From Streptomyces sp. HUAS 15-9 (GTDB lineage Bacteria; Actinomycetota; Actinomycetes; Streptomycetales; Streptomycetaceae): 64,000 nt of DNA. Below are positions 7,512 to 17,551 of this stretch, piece after piece. The position numbers were made by a program, and so were the translations under genes. The notes beneath the pieces are model-generated. The model searched no databases and had not been told where the DNA came from. It was given only the letters and a program-made list of their open reading frames with translations. Position 1 is the first letter of the stretch; every line of letters starts with the position of its first letter. The stretch covers positions 1,860,001 through 1,924,000 of the forward strand of contig NZ_CP106798.1 in assembly GCF_025642155.1 (NCBI RefSeq). Reading direction: 5' to 3'.

Positions 7512-8219
7512 ATGACCACCAAGGACCCGCAGGCGCGCGGACTCGCGGCACTGGCCGCGCTGATCGCGGACGAGACGCGGGCCGCGTGTCTGCTGACGCT
7601 GCTGGACGGGCGGGCCTGGACGGCCGGTGAGCTGGCCCGGCACGCGGGCGTCACCGCGTCCACGCTGAGCGAGCACCTGGGCAGGCTGGTCGCGGGCGGA
7701 CTGCTCACCGAGGAGCGGCAGGGGCGGCACCGGTACGTACGGCTGGCCGACGCCCGGGCGGCACAGCTGATCGAGGACCTGGCCGCGCATGTCGCACCCG
7801 TGGCCCGGCGCCCGCGCACCCTGCGGGAGTCCACCGCGGGCTCCGCCATGGCACGCGGGCGCACCTGCTACGACCACCTCGCCGGGCGGCTCGGCATCGC
7901 ACTCACGGACGCGCTGACCGAGCGCGGGCTGCTCCGCCAGGACACCGGGTTCGCGCTCACCGAGGCGGGCCTCGACTGGTTCGGCGCGGCCGGCATCACC
8001 CTCGACCGCACCGGGCGCCGCCCCCTGGCCCGAGCCTGCCTCGACTGGACCGAACGCCGGCCCCACCTCGCGGGGGTCGCGGGCGCGGCACTGTGCCGCC
8101 ATGCCCTGGAGGCGGGGTGGTGCGTACGGATCGGCTCCGAGCGGGCGGTGAAGGTGACTCCGTCGGGGGAGCGGGTGCTCTCCGAGCTGTTCGGGGTCGA
8201 GTGGCGGGCCTGGTGCTGA
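7512..8219 (+). CDS. ArsR/SmtB-type winged-helix regulator
   Basis: 235 residues from the ATG at 7512. Residues ~10-85 are a winged helix (LAALIADETRAACLLTLLDG, then WTAGELARHAGVTASTLSEH and GLLTEERQGRHRYVRLA). The C-terminal ~140 residues are an extension found in the longer actinobacterial members, whose function I do not know; they contain several Cys and His residues (RTCYDH, RACLDW, ALCRHALE, WCVRIG) that might bind a metal or sense redox. There is no adjacent efflux gene on the same strand. The 28-bp palindrome upstream suggests autoregulation. Confidence 0.88.
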   Translation: MTTKDPQARGLAALAALIADETRAACLLTLLDGRAWTAGELARHAGVTASTLSEHLGRLVAGGLLTEERQGRHRYVRLADARAAQLIEDLAAHVAPVARRPRTLRESTAGSAMARGRTCYDHLAGRLGIALTDALTERGLLRQDTGFALTEAGLDWFGAAGITLDRTGRRPLARACLDWTERRPHLAGVAGAALCRHALEAGWCVRIGSERAVKVTPSGERVLSELFGVEWRAWC

Positions 8220-8269
8220 GTCCGGCTACGGAGGTGGGGGGTTCTGTGATGTGCCGGGTGCGGCTCCGT

Positions 8270-8310
8270 TGCGGCTGGTCGCGCAGTTCCCCGCGCCCCT
8301 GAGGGGTTGC
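8270..8310. repeat. Common streptomycete intergenic repeat
   Basis: The stretch GCGCAGTTCCCCGCGCCCCT (8281-8300) and its flanks are of a type I recognise, from memory, as scattered between many Streptomyces genes. The CCCCTGAGGGG that follows is a small hairpin. Here it sits between convergent genes beside the terminator-like stem at 8318-8350. Confidence 0.5.
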
Positions 8311-8317
8311 ACGCCCG

Positions 8318-8350
8318 TCGGCCGACATGGCTCCGCCCATGTTCGGCCGA
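8318..8350. terminator. Bidirectional terminator-like hairpin
   Basis: TCGGCCGACATGG (8318-8330) pairs with CCATGTTCGGCCGA (8337-8350), a 13-bp stem with one bulged base and a 6-nt loop, between the convergent ArsR and alcohol dehydrogenase genes. There is no T-run, as usual in high-GC actinomycetes. Confidence 0.65.
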
Positions 8351-8371
8351 GAGCGTCTCCTGACCACCTCG

Positions 8372-9454
8372 TCAGAACACGACCAGCGCCCGGCCGCCCT
8401 TCCCCGCCAGCATGTTCTCGAACGCGGCCGGGATTCCCTCGAGTCCGATCCGTTCCGTCACCAGCGTGCCCAGGTCCAGTCGGCCCGCCCGTACGTGCTC
8501 GGCGAGCACGGGGAGGTCCCGGGCCGGGTCGGAGTTGCCGTACACACAGCCGGACAGGGTCCTGCCCCAGTGGAAGATCTCCAGGGCGTTGAAAGTGACC
8601 TGCTGGTCCTTGCCACCGATGCCGACCACGGTCGTCCGGCCGCCGCGGCGGGTGGAGTCCCACGCGGCCCTGATGCTGACCGCGCGGCCCACGCACTCCA
8701 CGGAGACGTCGACACCCTGCTTGCCGGTGAGGGCGCGGATCTCCCTGGGCGTGTTCTCGGAGGCGACGACGTAGTCGGTCGCGCCGGCCGCACGCGCCAG
8801 CTCCTCCTTCTCCGGAGAGACATCGACCGCGACGATCCGCGCGGCGCCCGCGATCCGGGCCGACTGGAGGGTGGCGAGGCCGACTCCGCCCACGCCGAAC
8901 ACCGCGACCGTCTCGCCCGGCTGGACCCGCGCCGAGTGGTGGACGGCGCCGTAGCCGGTGAGGACGGCGCAGCCGAGGAGGGCGGCGTCCGCGAGCGGCA
9001 CGCCCTCCGGCAGGGGCAGCACGCAGGAGGCGGCGACCACCGTCTCCTCGGCGAACGCGGCGACGTTGAGACCGGGGTGGAGGTCGGTGCCGTCGACGGT
9101 GCGGGCGTAGACGTCGGCGGCACCGCCCAGCGCGTTGCCGCACAGCCAGACCTCGCCGAGCAAGCAGGCGTGGCAACTGCCGCATGAGGGTGCCCAGTTC
9201 AGGACGATCTGGGAGCCTGGGGATACGTGGGTGACCCCTTCGCCCACGGCGACGACGGTGCCCGCGCCCTCGTGGCCGAGCACGGCCGGGACCGGCACCC
9301 GCATGGTGCCGTCGGACAGGGAGAGGTCGGAGTGGCAGACCCCGGCGGCGGCGAGGCGGACGCGGACCTGTCCGGGGCCCGGGTCGGGCAGCTCGACCTC
9401 GGTGATCTCCAGCGGGGCGCCGATGGCGGGCAGGACGGCGGCACGTACGGCCAT
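8372..9454 (-). CDS. Zinc-dependent alcohol dehydrogenase (MDR superfamily)
   Basis: 360 residues from an ATG at 9454 with AGGGAG upstream. The catalytic zinc ligands are seen at Cys40 (GVCHSD) and His61-Glu62 (GHEG), with a later Cys in LLGCAVLTGYGAV. Structural zinc cysteines are 91, 94, 97 and 105. The NAD-binding GVGGVG lies at ~185. The class is close to the NDMA-type or S-(hydroxymethyl) dehydrogenases of actinomycetes. It starts 14 bp after the aldehyde dehydrogenase gene on the same strand, so the pair probably turns an alcohol into an acid via the aldehyde, under the operator at 10898-10912. Confidence 0.95.
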   Translation of the reverse strand: MAVRAAVLPAIGAPLEITEVELPDPGPGQVRVRLAAAGVCHSDLSLSDGTMRVPVPAVLGHEGAGTVVAVGEGVTHVSPGSQIVLNWAPSCGSCHACLLGEVWLCGNALGGAADVYARTVDGTDLHPGLNVAAFAEETVVAASCVLPLPEGVPLADAALLGCAVLTGYGAVHHSARVQPGETVAVFGVGGVGLATLQSARIAGAARIVAVDVSPEKEELARAAGATDYVVASENTPREIRALTGKQGVDVSVECVGRAVSIRAAWDSTRRGGRTTVVGIGGKDQQVTFNALEIFHWGRTLSGCVYGNSDPARDLPVLAEHVRAGRLDLGTLVTERIGLEGIPAAFENMLAGKGGRALVVF

Positions 9455-9468
9455 GACTCGGAACTCCC

Positions 9469-10857
9469 TTAGAACTGGAGGGACTTGGTCTGGAGGTACT
9501 CGGCGAGTCCATGCGCGCCGAGTTCCCGGCCCACACCGGACTGCTTGTAACCGCCGAAGGGGGCCGAGGGGTTGAAGCGGCCGCCGTTGATGTCGACCTG
9601 GCCGGTGTCCATGCGGCGGGCGAAGGCCACCGCCTCCGTCTCGTCGCCGGCCCAGACGGCGCCCGCGAGGCCGTAGACCGTGCCGTTGGCGATGCGCAGG
9701 GCGTCCTCCTCGTCCGCGTAGCGGAGGATCGTGAGGACCGGGCCGAAGATCTCCTCCTGCGCGATCGTCATCTCGGGGGTGACGTCCGCGAACACGGTGG
9801 GACTGACGAAGTAGCCGGTCTCGCGCGCGGGCTCGGCGCCGCCCACGACCAGACGCGCACCCTCGGCGAGGCCCTGCTCGATGTAACCGCGCACCCGGGC
9901 CTGCTGCCTGGCGCTGACGACCGGGCCGATGCGGTCGCCGTACTTGGCGGCGGCCGCGGCGGCGAGCTCCACCGCCTCCTCGTACCGGTCGGTGTGCACC
10001 AGCATGCGGGTCCAGGCGCTGCACGTCTGGCCGGAGTTGGACATGACGTTGGCGACGCCGACGTTCACCGCCTTGGCGAGGTCGGCGCTGGGCAGGATGA
10101 CGTTGGCGGACTTGCCGCCGAGTTCGAGGGCGACCTTCTTGACGGCCGCGCCCGCCACCGTGCCGATCTTCCGGCCGACCGCGGTGGAGCCGGTGAAGGA
10201 GACCAGGTCGACGTCCGGATGCTCGGCGAGGGCCTGTCCGGCGACCGGACCGAGGCCGGTGACCAGATTGAACACGCCCGCGGGGACGCCCGCTTCATGG
10301 ACCGCCTCCGCGAAGAGCTGGGCGGTGAGCGGGGTGTCCTCGGCCGGCTTCACCACGATGGTGCAGCCCGCGGCGAGGGCCGGGGCGACCTTGGCGACGA
10401 TCTGGTGGAGGGGGTAGTTCCAGGGGGTGATCGCGCCGACCACGCCCACGGGTTCGTGGTGGACGGTCGAGTTGCCGACCCTCTCCTCGAAGACGTGGGT
10501 CGCGGCGAGTTCGGCGTAGGAGCCCGCGACCGCGATCGGCACGCCCGCGTGGACCGTCTGCGAGAACGGGAGCGGTGCGCCCAGCTCCGCGGTGACCGTC
10601 TCGGCGATCTCGTCCTTGCGGGCCACGAGCACGTCCCGCAGCGCGGTCAGCCGTGCGGCCCGCTCGGCCGGCGGGGTCGCGGCCCAGGCCGGGAGGGCGG
10701 CACGGGCGGCCCGTACGGCGGTGTCGACGTCCTCGGCCGTACCGGCCGGGACCCGGCCGATGACCTGCTCGTCGACCGGGTTCACGACCTCGATCACGTC
10801 CCGGCCGGCGGCGGGGCGCCAGGCGCCGTCGATGTACAGGCCGTCGTGTGACTTCAT
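9469..10857 (-). CDS. Aldehyde dehydrogenase family protein
   Basis: 462 residues from the ATG at 10857, which has a strong GGGAGGA; the frame extends to 10893, but those residues are not conserved and cover the promoter. The family motifs are [18 protein letters not shown], the Glu-containing [11 protein letters not shown] and the catalytic Cys in [10 protein letters not shown], then [11 protein letters not shown]. The reaction is NAD(P)-dependent oxidation of an aldehyde. It is the first gene of a two-gene unit with the alcohol dehydrogenase. An operator of the 6781/63603 type lies 41 bp upstream of the start. Confidence 0.95.
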   Translation of the reverse strand: MKSHDGLYIDGAWRPAAGRDVIEVVNPVDEQVIGRVPAGTAEDVDTAVRAARAALPAWAATPPAERAARLTALRDVLVARKDEIAETVTAELGAPLPFSQTVHAGVPIAVAGSYAELAATHVFEERVGNSTVHHEPVGVVGAITPWNYPLHQIVAKVAPALAAGCTIVVKPAEDTPLTAQLFAEAVHEAGVPAGVFNLVTGLGPVAGQALAEHPDVDLVSFTGSTAVGRKIGTVAGAAVKKVALELGGKSANVILPSADLAKAVNVGVANVMSNSGQTCSAWTRMLVHTDRYEEAVELAAAAAAKYGDRIGPVVSARQQARVRGYIEQGLAEGARLVVGGAEPARETGYFVSPTVFADVTPEMTIAQEEIFGPVLTILRYADEEDALRIANGTVYGLAGAVWAGDETEAVAFARRMDTGQVDINGGRFNPSAPFGGYKQSGVGRELGAHGLAEYLQTKSLQF

Positions 10858-10897
10858 GCTGCTTCCTCCCGGCGGGGCTGCGTCGTCCGACACTCAA

Positions 10898-10912
10898 ACT
10901 AGCGGTGTTAGT
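10898..10912. promoter_or_regulatory. Shared TetR-type operator, site B
   Basis: ACTAGCGGTGTTAGT fits the palindrome ACTAGC-N3-GCTAGT with two changes and is preceded by AA and followed by TTTT. It lies upstream of the aldehyde/alcohol dehydrogenase pair. It is probably bound by the TetR encoded at 6824-7465 (inference from sequence identity). Confidence 0.72.
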
Positions 10913-10937
10913 TTTCCAGCGCCAGATGTGACCGGAC

Positions 10938-10998
10938 GCTCCCGGACACCCGACGCTCCGGAATGCTCAACGCTCCGGAAACACGGGATGCTCCGGAA
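10938..10998. repeat. Short tandem repeat GCTCCGGAA
   Basis: Three exact copies of GCTCCGGAA start at 10955, 10972 and 10990, spaced 17-18 bp, with a degenerate fourth (GCTCCCGGA) at 10938. TCCGGA is self-complementary. The block fills the gap between the end of the DUF3574 gene and the aldehyde dehydrogenase promoter. Its function is unknown. Confidence 0.65.
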
Positions 10999-11000
10999 TA

Positions 11001-11465
11001 TCAGAAGTCGACCTGAGCCCCTTCGTCCACCCGGCCCACCGACTCCTGGCCGAAAGCCTTCTCGTAGGCCCGCCGGATCTCCTCGATGCTCCGGTCGTTC
11101 GCGTCGGCCCGCCCCACCGGATACAGCAGGACCAGTTCGTACGACCGCTCCCGCTCGATCGTGCCGTGCGCGTCCCGCCACTGCCCGCGCACGTCCCGCA
11201 CGGTGAGCCCGTCCGGGAAGTCGGGGGTGACCTCCTTGTCGACGAAGGCCATGAACTGCCGGTCGGTGACGGCCGGGCCGCCGTCCGGGCGCGCGGTGCC
11301 GAAGAGGAGCCGGGTCTCGATGTACGGCTTTCCGCGCGCCGGAGCGTGGGCATCGGCGTCGGCGAGGGTGGCGTGGGCGGTCGGGGCGGCGGCCAGCAGA
11401 AGGCCGGCGGTGGTGAGGGCGGCGGTGGTGAGGGCGGCCCGAGTGGGGGTGAGGGGCTTGCGCAT
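11001..11465 (-). CDS. Secreted DUF3574 protein
   Basis: 154 residues. A signal peptide covers residues 1-~32 (RKPLTP, hydrophobic ALTTAALTTAGLLLAAA, AHA). The mature part shows the DUF3574 pattern (ETRLLFGTARPDG, FMAFVDKEVTPDFPDGLTV, ELVLLYP and a C-terminal EIRRAYEKAFGQESV). Function unknown. It lies 9 bp downstream of the ABC ATPase gene and is probably co-transcribed with it; the start follows a hydrophobic signal sequence without a strong ribosome site. Confidence 0.85.
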   Translation of the reverse strand: MRKPLTPTRAALTTAALTTAGLLLAAAPTAHATLADADAHAPARGKPYIETRLLFGTARPDGGPAVTDRQFMAFVDKEVTPDFPDGLTVRDVRGQWRDAHGTIERERSYELVLLYPVGRADANDRSIEEIRRAYEKAFGQESVGRVDEGAQVDF

Positions 11466-11474
11466 GCCCCATCC

Positions 11475-12824
<1,350 letters not shown>

Positions 12825-13003
12825 GGCTGCTGCCCCCGGGGGCTGTCCAGAGCGCTGGTGCCGGTGCTCCGTGATGGAAGGCCGCGTGCGGGTCGAACGG
12901 GGCCTGTGAGTCACGGAAGTTAACGGAATGTGTGCGGCCGGGGGAAGACACGCGCCCGAATACCCGTATTACGCCAGGTGGGCAGGGAAACGGACGGCGC
13001 GAT

Positions 13004-13653
13004 TCAGCGGGTGCCGGCTGTCGTGTGCGGCTCGCGGGCACGGCGACGGAGCCTGAACCAGGCAGCCCCGCCGACCGCGGCCAGCCCCACGGCGGCGGAG
13101 CCCGCGACCGGGCTGAAGGGGTTGTCGCGGGGCGGTCCGGAGCCGTCGGCGGGCGAGCCGCCCTTCGGACCGCCGTTGCCGCCCCCGGCCCGCCGCTGCC
13201 GCCACCCGGTGTGCCGCTCGGGCTGCTGCCGGGCGTACCGCCGGGCCCGGTCGGGCAGTCGACCTTGAAGACCTTGCGCCCGCTCGCGCCCTTGCCCTGG
13301 GCGGCGGTCCAGGTCAGCTTGTACTGCGCGGCGGGCAGCAGCAGGTTGTCGGAGGTTCCGGCACCGTCGACGAGCGCCAGGGAACTGGAGAAAGTGACGG
13401 CCCCCCGCCTCGCGGGCTGCGGCTCGATCGTCCAGTCGATCCCCTCGGCCTCGTCGAAGTCGACCGCGTCGAGGTAGAGGCTGCAGGCCTTCGGCCCGTC
13501 GAGATACGTGGCGACGGCCGTGCCCAGCACATGGATCTCGATGTCCCCGTCATCACCGGGGGCCGCTTCGGCCGGCGGACCGAGGAGGACGGTCCCCGCT
13601 ACGGTGAGCGCCGTCCATGCGGCGGCTCTGCGGGGCAGGGACGAAGTCGACAT
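13004..13653 (-). pseudogene. Secreted, C-terminally membrane-anchored protein with a -1 frameshift
   Basis: The start at 13653 (GGAGGG upstream) encodes a signal peptide and a ~130-residue extracellular domain (GDIEIHVLGTAVATYLDGPKA, then IDWTIEPQPARRGAVTF) to a Gly/Ser/Pro-rich linker. In the linker, near 13187-13192, the frame is lost. Read one frame over, the sequence continues sensibly as GGNGGPKGGSPADGSG, a membrane helix (AVGLAAVGGAAW) and RLRRRAREP to a stop at 13004. One G missing from a GC run explains it. Either a real mutation or a sequencing error; the frame-zero continuation to 12625 is Arg/Pro-rich and runs into the ABC gene, so it is not real. Confidence 0.75.
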
Positions 13654-13819
13654 GCCGGCCCTCCGTCAGATGCTTGTCATACGCCTCTCATCATCTGACT
13701 CCCTTTCACATCCGCGCTCCGTCGCACGGGAACGGCGCCGCGCGCCCCCTCGTACATCACCCCGCCGGCTCAACGAGGCCGCAGATCCCACCCCGAGCCG
13801 GCGGTGCGACGACGTCGGG

Positions 13820-16051
13820 TCACGGCGTCGCGGTGAGTTCGACCGGCACTCCGTTGAGGACCGCGTTGCCCGACAGCGGATCCAGCAGGCTGCCGTCGAG
13901 GAGCTGGTTGACGTTGACTCCGGGAGTCAGGACCGCGTGGTTCATCCGGATTCCGGGGCGGTCGTGGCCCCAGCCGTGCGGCAGGCTCACGACGCCCGGC
14001 CGGACGCCGTCGGTGATCTCGGCGGGGGCGACCACCTCTCCCCCGGCCCCCTTCACCCGTACGTCGGCCCCGTCGCGCACGCCCAGGCGGTCCGCGTCCT
14101 CGGGGTGGATGTGCAGGGTGCAGCGGTTGGTGCCGCCGGTGAGGGCGGGCACGTTGTGCATCCAGCTGTTGTTGGAGCGCAGATGGCGGCGGCCGACGAG
14201 GACCAGCCCGTCGGGGCGCTGGGCCAGCGCCTCCCGCAGCCGGGGCAGGTCGTCCGCGATCGGCTGCGGCAGCAGCTCGACCTTGCCGCTCCTGGTCTTC
14301 AGCGGCTGCGGGAGCCGCGGGCGCAGCGGGCCGAGGTCGATGCCGTGCGGGTGGTCGAGCAGCTGCCGCAGGGTCAGCCCGTCGGGCCGTACGCCGAAAC
14401 CCTCGCCGTAGGGGCCGAGGCGCAGCATCATGTCGAGCCGGCGCTCGGGACCGGTCGCGCCGGTGAGCTGTGCGGCCAGCTCCTTCGGGTCCCGGCCGTA
14501 CACGGGAGAGTGTTCCTCGCGCACCGCCTTGCCGAGGGTCTGGTCGATCACCATGTCGTCGACGGACGAAGGGGCGGCGCCGCTCATGCCGACAACGGCC
14601 AGGATCAGCCGGGCCAGGATCTCGGACTCGGCCATCCGGCCGGGCTCCAGCGGGACGGCGGGGCGGGCGTAGCGGACCTGGTTGCGCACGGCGAGGGTGT
14701 TGAAGGCGAAGTCGTGGTGCGGGCTCTGCGAGGGCGGCGGCGGGGGCAGTACGACGTGGGCGTGGCGCGAGGTCTCGTTCAGATACGGGTCGACGCTGAC
14801 CATGAAGTCGAGGGAGTCCAGGGCCTTGTCGAGCCGGTCGCCGTCGGGGGCGGAGAGGACGGGGTTGGCGGCGATGGAGATGAGGGCGCGGACCGGCTCG
14901 CCCTCCTCGGTGGCGGTGTCGATCTCCTCGGCGAGCGCGGACAGCGGCAGCTCGCCCTTGGCCTCGGGGTGCCGGCGCACCCGGGAGTGCCAGCGGCCCA
15001 GGGCAAAGCCGTGGCCGGGTCCGGCGGGCCGGGGGGTCCTGTCGGTGGCGGCCTGCGGGAAGAGGGCGCCCCCGGGCCGGTCGAGGTTGCCGGTGAGGAT
15101 GTTGAGGACGTCGACGAGCCAGCTGGCGAGGGTGCCGTGCGGGACCGTGCAGGTGCCTATGCGGGCGTACACGGCGGCGGTGGGGGCGGCGGCGAGTTCA
15201 CGGGCGAGGGCGCGGATCGTGTCCGCGTCGACGTCGCAGGCCTCCGCCGTGGCCGCGGGGGTGAAGTCCCGTATCGCGTCCCGGAGTTCGTCCAGCCCCT
15301 GCACATGCGGGGCGAGCTCGCCGAGCTCGACGAGTCCTTCCTCGAAGAGCACGTTCGTCATCGCCGCGAGCAGCAGCGCGTCGGTGCCGGGGCGGATCGC
15401 GAGGTGCCGGTCGGCGAGTCTGGCGGTGCGGGTGCGGCGCGGGTCGATGACGGTGAGGGTGCCGCCGCGGGCCCTGAGCGCCTTGAGCTTGCCGGGGAAG
15501 TCGGGGGCGGTGCACAGACTTCCGTTGGACTCCAGGGGGTTGGCGCCGATGAGGAGCAGATGGTCCGTGTGGTCGAGGTCGGGCACGGGGACGGCGTTGG
15601 CGTCGCCGTACAGGAGTCCGCTGGAGACGTGCTTGGGCATCTGGTCGACCGTGGAGGCGGTGAACAGGCTGCGGGTGCGCAGGGCGCCGAGCAGGACCGT
15701 CGGGTACAGCGCGCCGGCCATGGTGTGCACATTCGGGTTGCCGAGGACGACTCCGACCGCGTCGGGGCCGTACCGCTCGACGACCGGACGCAGGCCCGCG
15801 GCCACCGCGTCGAACGCCTCCTCCCAGGTGGCCTCGCGCAGTTCGCCGTCCTTGCGGACCAGGGGTGCGCGCAGCCGGTCCGGGTCGCCGTCCACGGCAC
15901 CGAAGCAGGCGCCCTTGGGGCAGATGAACCCCTTGCTGAAGACGTCGTCGCGGTCGCCGCGGGCGCCGGTGACACGGGTGCCCTCGATGGTGAGGGTCAG
16001 CCCGCAGGTGGCCTCGCACAGGGGGCAGATTCGCAGGGCGGTGCGGGACAC
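13820..16051 (-). CDS. Molybdopterin-dependent oxidoreductase
   Basis: 743 residues. The N-terminal [4Fe-4S] motif is CPLCEATCGL followed by FICPKG (residues ~9-46), as in the DMSO reductase superfamily (formate dehydrogenase H / assimilatory nitrate reductase type). MGD-binding regions include VLGNPNVHTMAGAL, LLLIGANPLESNGS, VIDPRRTRTA, IAANPVLS and a C-terminal molydop-binding domain (LHIHPEDADRLGV). No Cys or Sec is seen at the usual ligand position (TASTVDQMPKHVSSG), so the metal ligand may be Ser or Asp. There is no Tat signal, so it is cytosolic. Substrate unknown. An 18-bp palindrome precedes it. Confidence 0.92.
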   Translation of the reverse strand: MSRTALRICPLCEATCGLTLTIEGTRVTGARGDRDDVFSKGFICPKGACFGAVDGDPDRLRAPLVRKDGELREATWEEAFDAVAAGLRPVVERYGPDAVGVVLGNPNVHTMAGALYPTVLLGALRTRSLFTASTVDQMPKHVSSGLLYGDANAVPVPDLDHTDHLLLIGANPLESNGSLCTAPDFPGKLKALRARGGTLTVIDPRRTRTARLADRHLAIRPGTDALLLAAMTNVLFEEGLVELGELAPHVQGLDELRDAIRDFTPAATAEACDVDADTIRALARELAAAPTAAVYARIGTCTVPHGTLASWLVDVLNILTGNLDRPGGALFPQAATDRTPRPAGPGHGFALGRWHSRVRRHPEAKGELPLSALAEEIDTATEEGEPVRALISIAANPVLSAPDGDRLDKALDSLDFMVSVDPYLNETSRHAHVVLPPPPPSQSPHHDFAFNTLAVRNQVRYARPAVPLEPGRMAESEILARLILAVVGMSGAAPSSVDDMVIDQTLGKAVREEHSPVYGRDPKELAAQLTGATGPERRLDMMLRLGPYGEGFGVRPDGLTLRQLLDHPHGIDLGPLRPRLPQPLKTRSGKVELLPQPIADDLPRLREALAQRPDGLVLVGRRHLRSNNSWMHNVPALTGGTNRCTLHIHPEDADRLGVRDGADVRVKGAGGEVVAPAEITDGVRPGVVSLPHGWGHDRPGIRMNHAVLTPGVNVNQLLDGSLLDPLSGNAVLNGVPVELTATP

Positions 16052-16103
16052 GGGTCCTCCCGGGTGGCGGCGGCGCGGCTGCGGTGGCGCACGGACGGGC
16101 CGA

Positions 16104-16121
16104 GCATACCGACCGGTATGC
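16104..16121. promoter_or_regulatory. Operator-like palindrome before the molybdopterin oxidoreductase
   Basis: GCATACCG-AC-CGGTATGC is a perfect 8-bp inverted repeat with a 2-bp centre, 53 bp upstream of the oxidoreductase start and downstream of the tetR gene on the same strand. Its form is typical for TetR regulators; the adjacent tetR is the likely binder. Confidence 0.75.
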
Positions 16122-16164
16122 CCAATGGGGAGGCCTCTCGGAAAGGGGTCCGGAATCGGACGGT

Positions 16165-16779
16165 TCAGTCCAGCACGCGCGCCAGATACGCCCGCAGCAG
16201 CTCCCGGGTCTCCGCGATGATCGCCTCGTCGCCCTGCGGGTCCACCCGGAAGGCGAGGTGGACCAGCGTGTCGGCGGTCTCCACGGCGATCAGGAAGGTG
16301 CGGCGCAGTTCGTCGTCGGGGGTGCGGCCGAGGTAGCCGGAGAGCAGGTCGGTGAGGCGGTCGGCGACACGGTGGTTGGGCTCGGTATGGCGGGCTCCGA
16401 CCGGGATCTGGTTGCCGAAGTCGACGAGGGAGAAGCCGGGCGCGGTGCGCTTCATGGCCAGGTACTCGTCGAGCACGGCGTCCATGGCCGCCCGCCAGTC
16501 ATCGCTGCCCCCGTCCCCGAGCCGCTCGGTGACACGCTCGCTGTACCGCTCCAGGTTGCGCTGGGCGAGCGCGTCCACCATCTGCCGTTTGTTGCCGAAG
16601 AAGCGGTAGACCGAGCCGATGGGCACACCGGCGCGCAGCGCCACGGCCCGGGTGCTCAGGGCGTCGTAGCCGACCTCGTCGAGGAGGTCGGCGCAGGCGT
16701 CGAGGATCCTGGTCAGCCGTTCGGCACTGCGCCGCTGGACGGGCGCTCGGCGAAGCGATGCATGGGGCACGGGCTTCAT
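16165..16779 (-). CDS. TetR-family regulator
   Basis: 204 residues from the ATG at 16779 (AAGG about 5 nt upstream); the frame runs on upstream but only into low-similarity sequence. The helix-turn-helix is at residues ~20-65 (ILDACADLLDEVGYDALSTR then SVYRFFGNKRQMVDAL). The C-terminal domain ends LLRAYLARVLD. It is followed by the molybdopterin oxidoreductase gene with a palindromic operator in the 113-bp gap, so it probably represses that gene. The effector is unknown. Confidence 0.9.
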   Translation of the reverse strand: MKPVPHASLRRAPVQRRSAERLTRILDACADLLDEVGYDALSTRAVALRAGVPIGSVYRFFGNKRQMVDALAQRNLERYSERVTERLGDGGSDDWRAAMDAVLDEYLAMKRTAPGFSLVDFGNQIPVGARHTEPNHRVADRLTDLLSGYLGRTPDDELRRTFLIAVETADTLVHLAFRVDPQGDEAIIAETRELLRAYLARVLD

Positions 16780-16843
16780 GATGCCTTTCCGCCGGGGTCC
16801 GGTGAACATCGCCCCTGAGTACGGAGGAAGGTGGCCATTGCAC

Positions 16844-17401
16844 TCATCGGGCCGTCGCGCCCGTCGCACCGCTCGTGGCCGGCGTCGCCCCCGTCTCCGT
16901 CTCCGCCCCCGACGCCGTGATGTCGGCCGTGCTCTCCACCGGCTTGCCGCGTACGGCCCACACCGTGTCGTCGTCCGCGTAGAGGCGGGCCGTGACGTGA
17001 TGCGTGCCGTGCGGGACGAGGCGGGGGGCGAGGCGGTACTCGGGGGAGCGCAGCCGGGTGACCAGGCCGCCGTCCACGAAGAGGTACGCGAGGCCGCGGC
17101 CGGCCGTCGGCTCGGCCTTCGTGCCGGCCGGTGAGAAGCGGAAGTTGCGGACGGTCAGCCGGACGTCCCAGTTGCCGGCGGCGTCCGGGGCCACCTCGAC
17201 GTCGACGTCGGGCGCCCCCTTCTTGCCGACCTCACGGTAGTGCCGCCCTTGGCCGTCCGTCTCGCCGAGGACTCTGCCCACCGGTGAGGGCGAGTCCCCG
17301 TCCTCGCGTTCGTGCGCCTCGCCTGTTCCGCAACCCGTCGTTCCGGTCAGCAGCAGGACGCAGACCGCGAGGGTGGCCCGAAATCCGCGCGTCCATGACA
17401 T
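16844..17401 (-). CDS. Putative lipoprotein
   Basis: 185 residues from an ATG at 17401, without a clear ribosome site. The N-terminus has Arg, a hydrophobic stretch ([14 protein letters not shown]) and a Cys that could be lipidated, although the lipobox is imperfect. Residues ~35-160 form a soluble domain ([22 protein letters not shown], then [21 protein letters not shown] and [17 protein letters not shown]) that looks like a beta-sandwich or copper-chaperone-like fold, but I cannot name it. The C-terminus is low-complexity Thr/Ala/Gly. It is divergent from hmgA across 150 bp. Confidence 0.78.
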   Translation of the reverse strand: MSWTRGFRATLAVCVLLLTGTTGCGTGEAHEREDGDSPSPVGRVLGETDGQGRHYREVGKKGAPDVDVEVAPDAAGNWDVRLTVRNFRFSPAGTKAEPTAGRGLAYLFVDGGLVTRLRSPEYRLAPRLVPHGTHHVTARLYADDDTVWAVRGKPVESTADITASGAETETGATPATSGATGATAR

Positions 17402-17506
17402 GCCGGGGAGACTAGAACACCGTTCGGACCACCGGATCCCCCTGAGGTCTGGTTCCGGTCGGTCCCGAGGCGGAGGACCACAACCCTCTTGCGCCGACGA
17501 AATCGC

Positions 17507-17530
17507 AATCCTACGGTGTTGCATAGGAAT
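17507..17530. promoter_or_regulatory. Inverted repeat upstream of hmgA
   Basis: AATCCTA and TAGGAAT, separated by 10 bp, lie 21 bp before the hmgA ATG, between the ribosome site and the likely promoter. The GntR-type gene downstream of hmgA is a candidate binder. Confidence 0.5.
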
Positions 17531-17551
17531 CGGGTTCGCAAGGGAGCGATC

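Noticed and set aside
13004..13653. Reading the surface protein as a 342-residue protein ending at 12625
   Set aside because: Past the linker that frame is Arg/Pro-rich and runs 200 bp into the ABC ATPase gene; the other frame gives a membrane helix and a natural stop.
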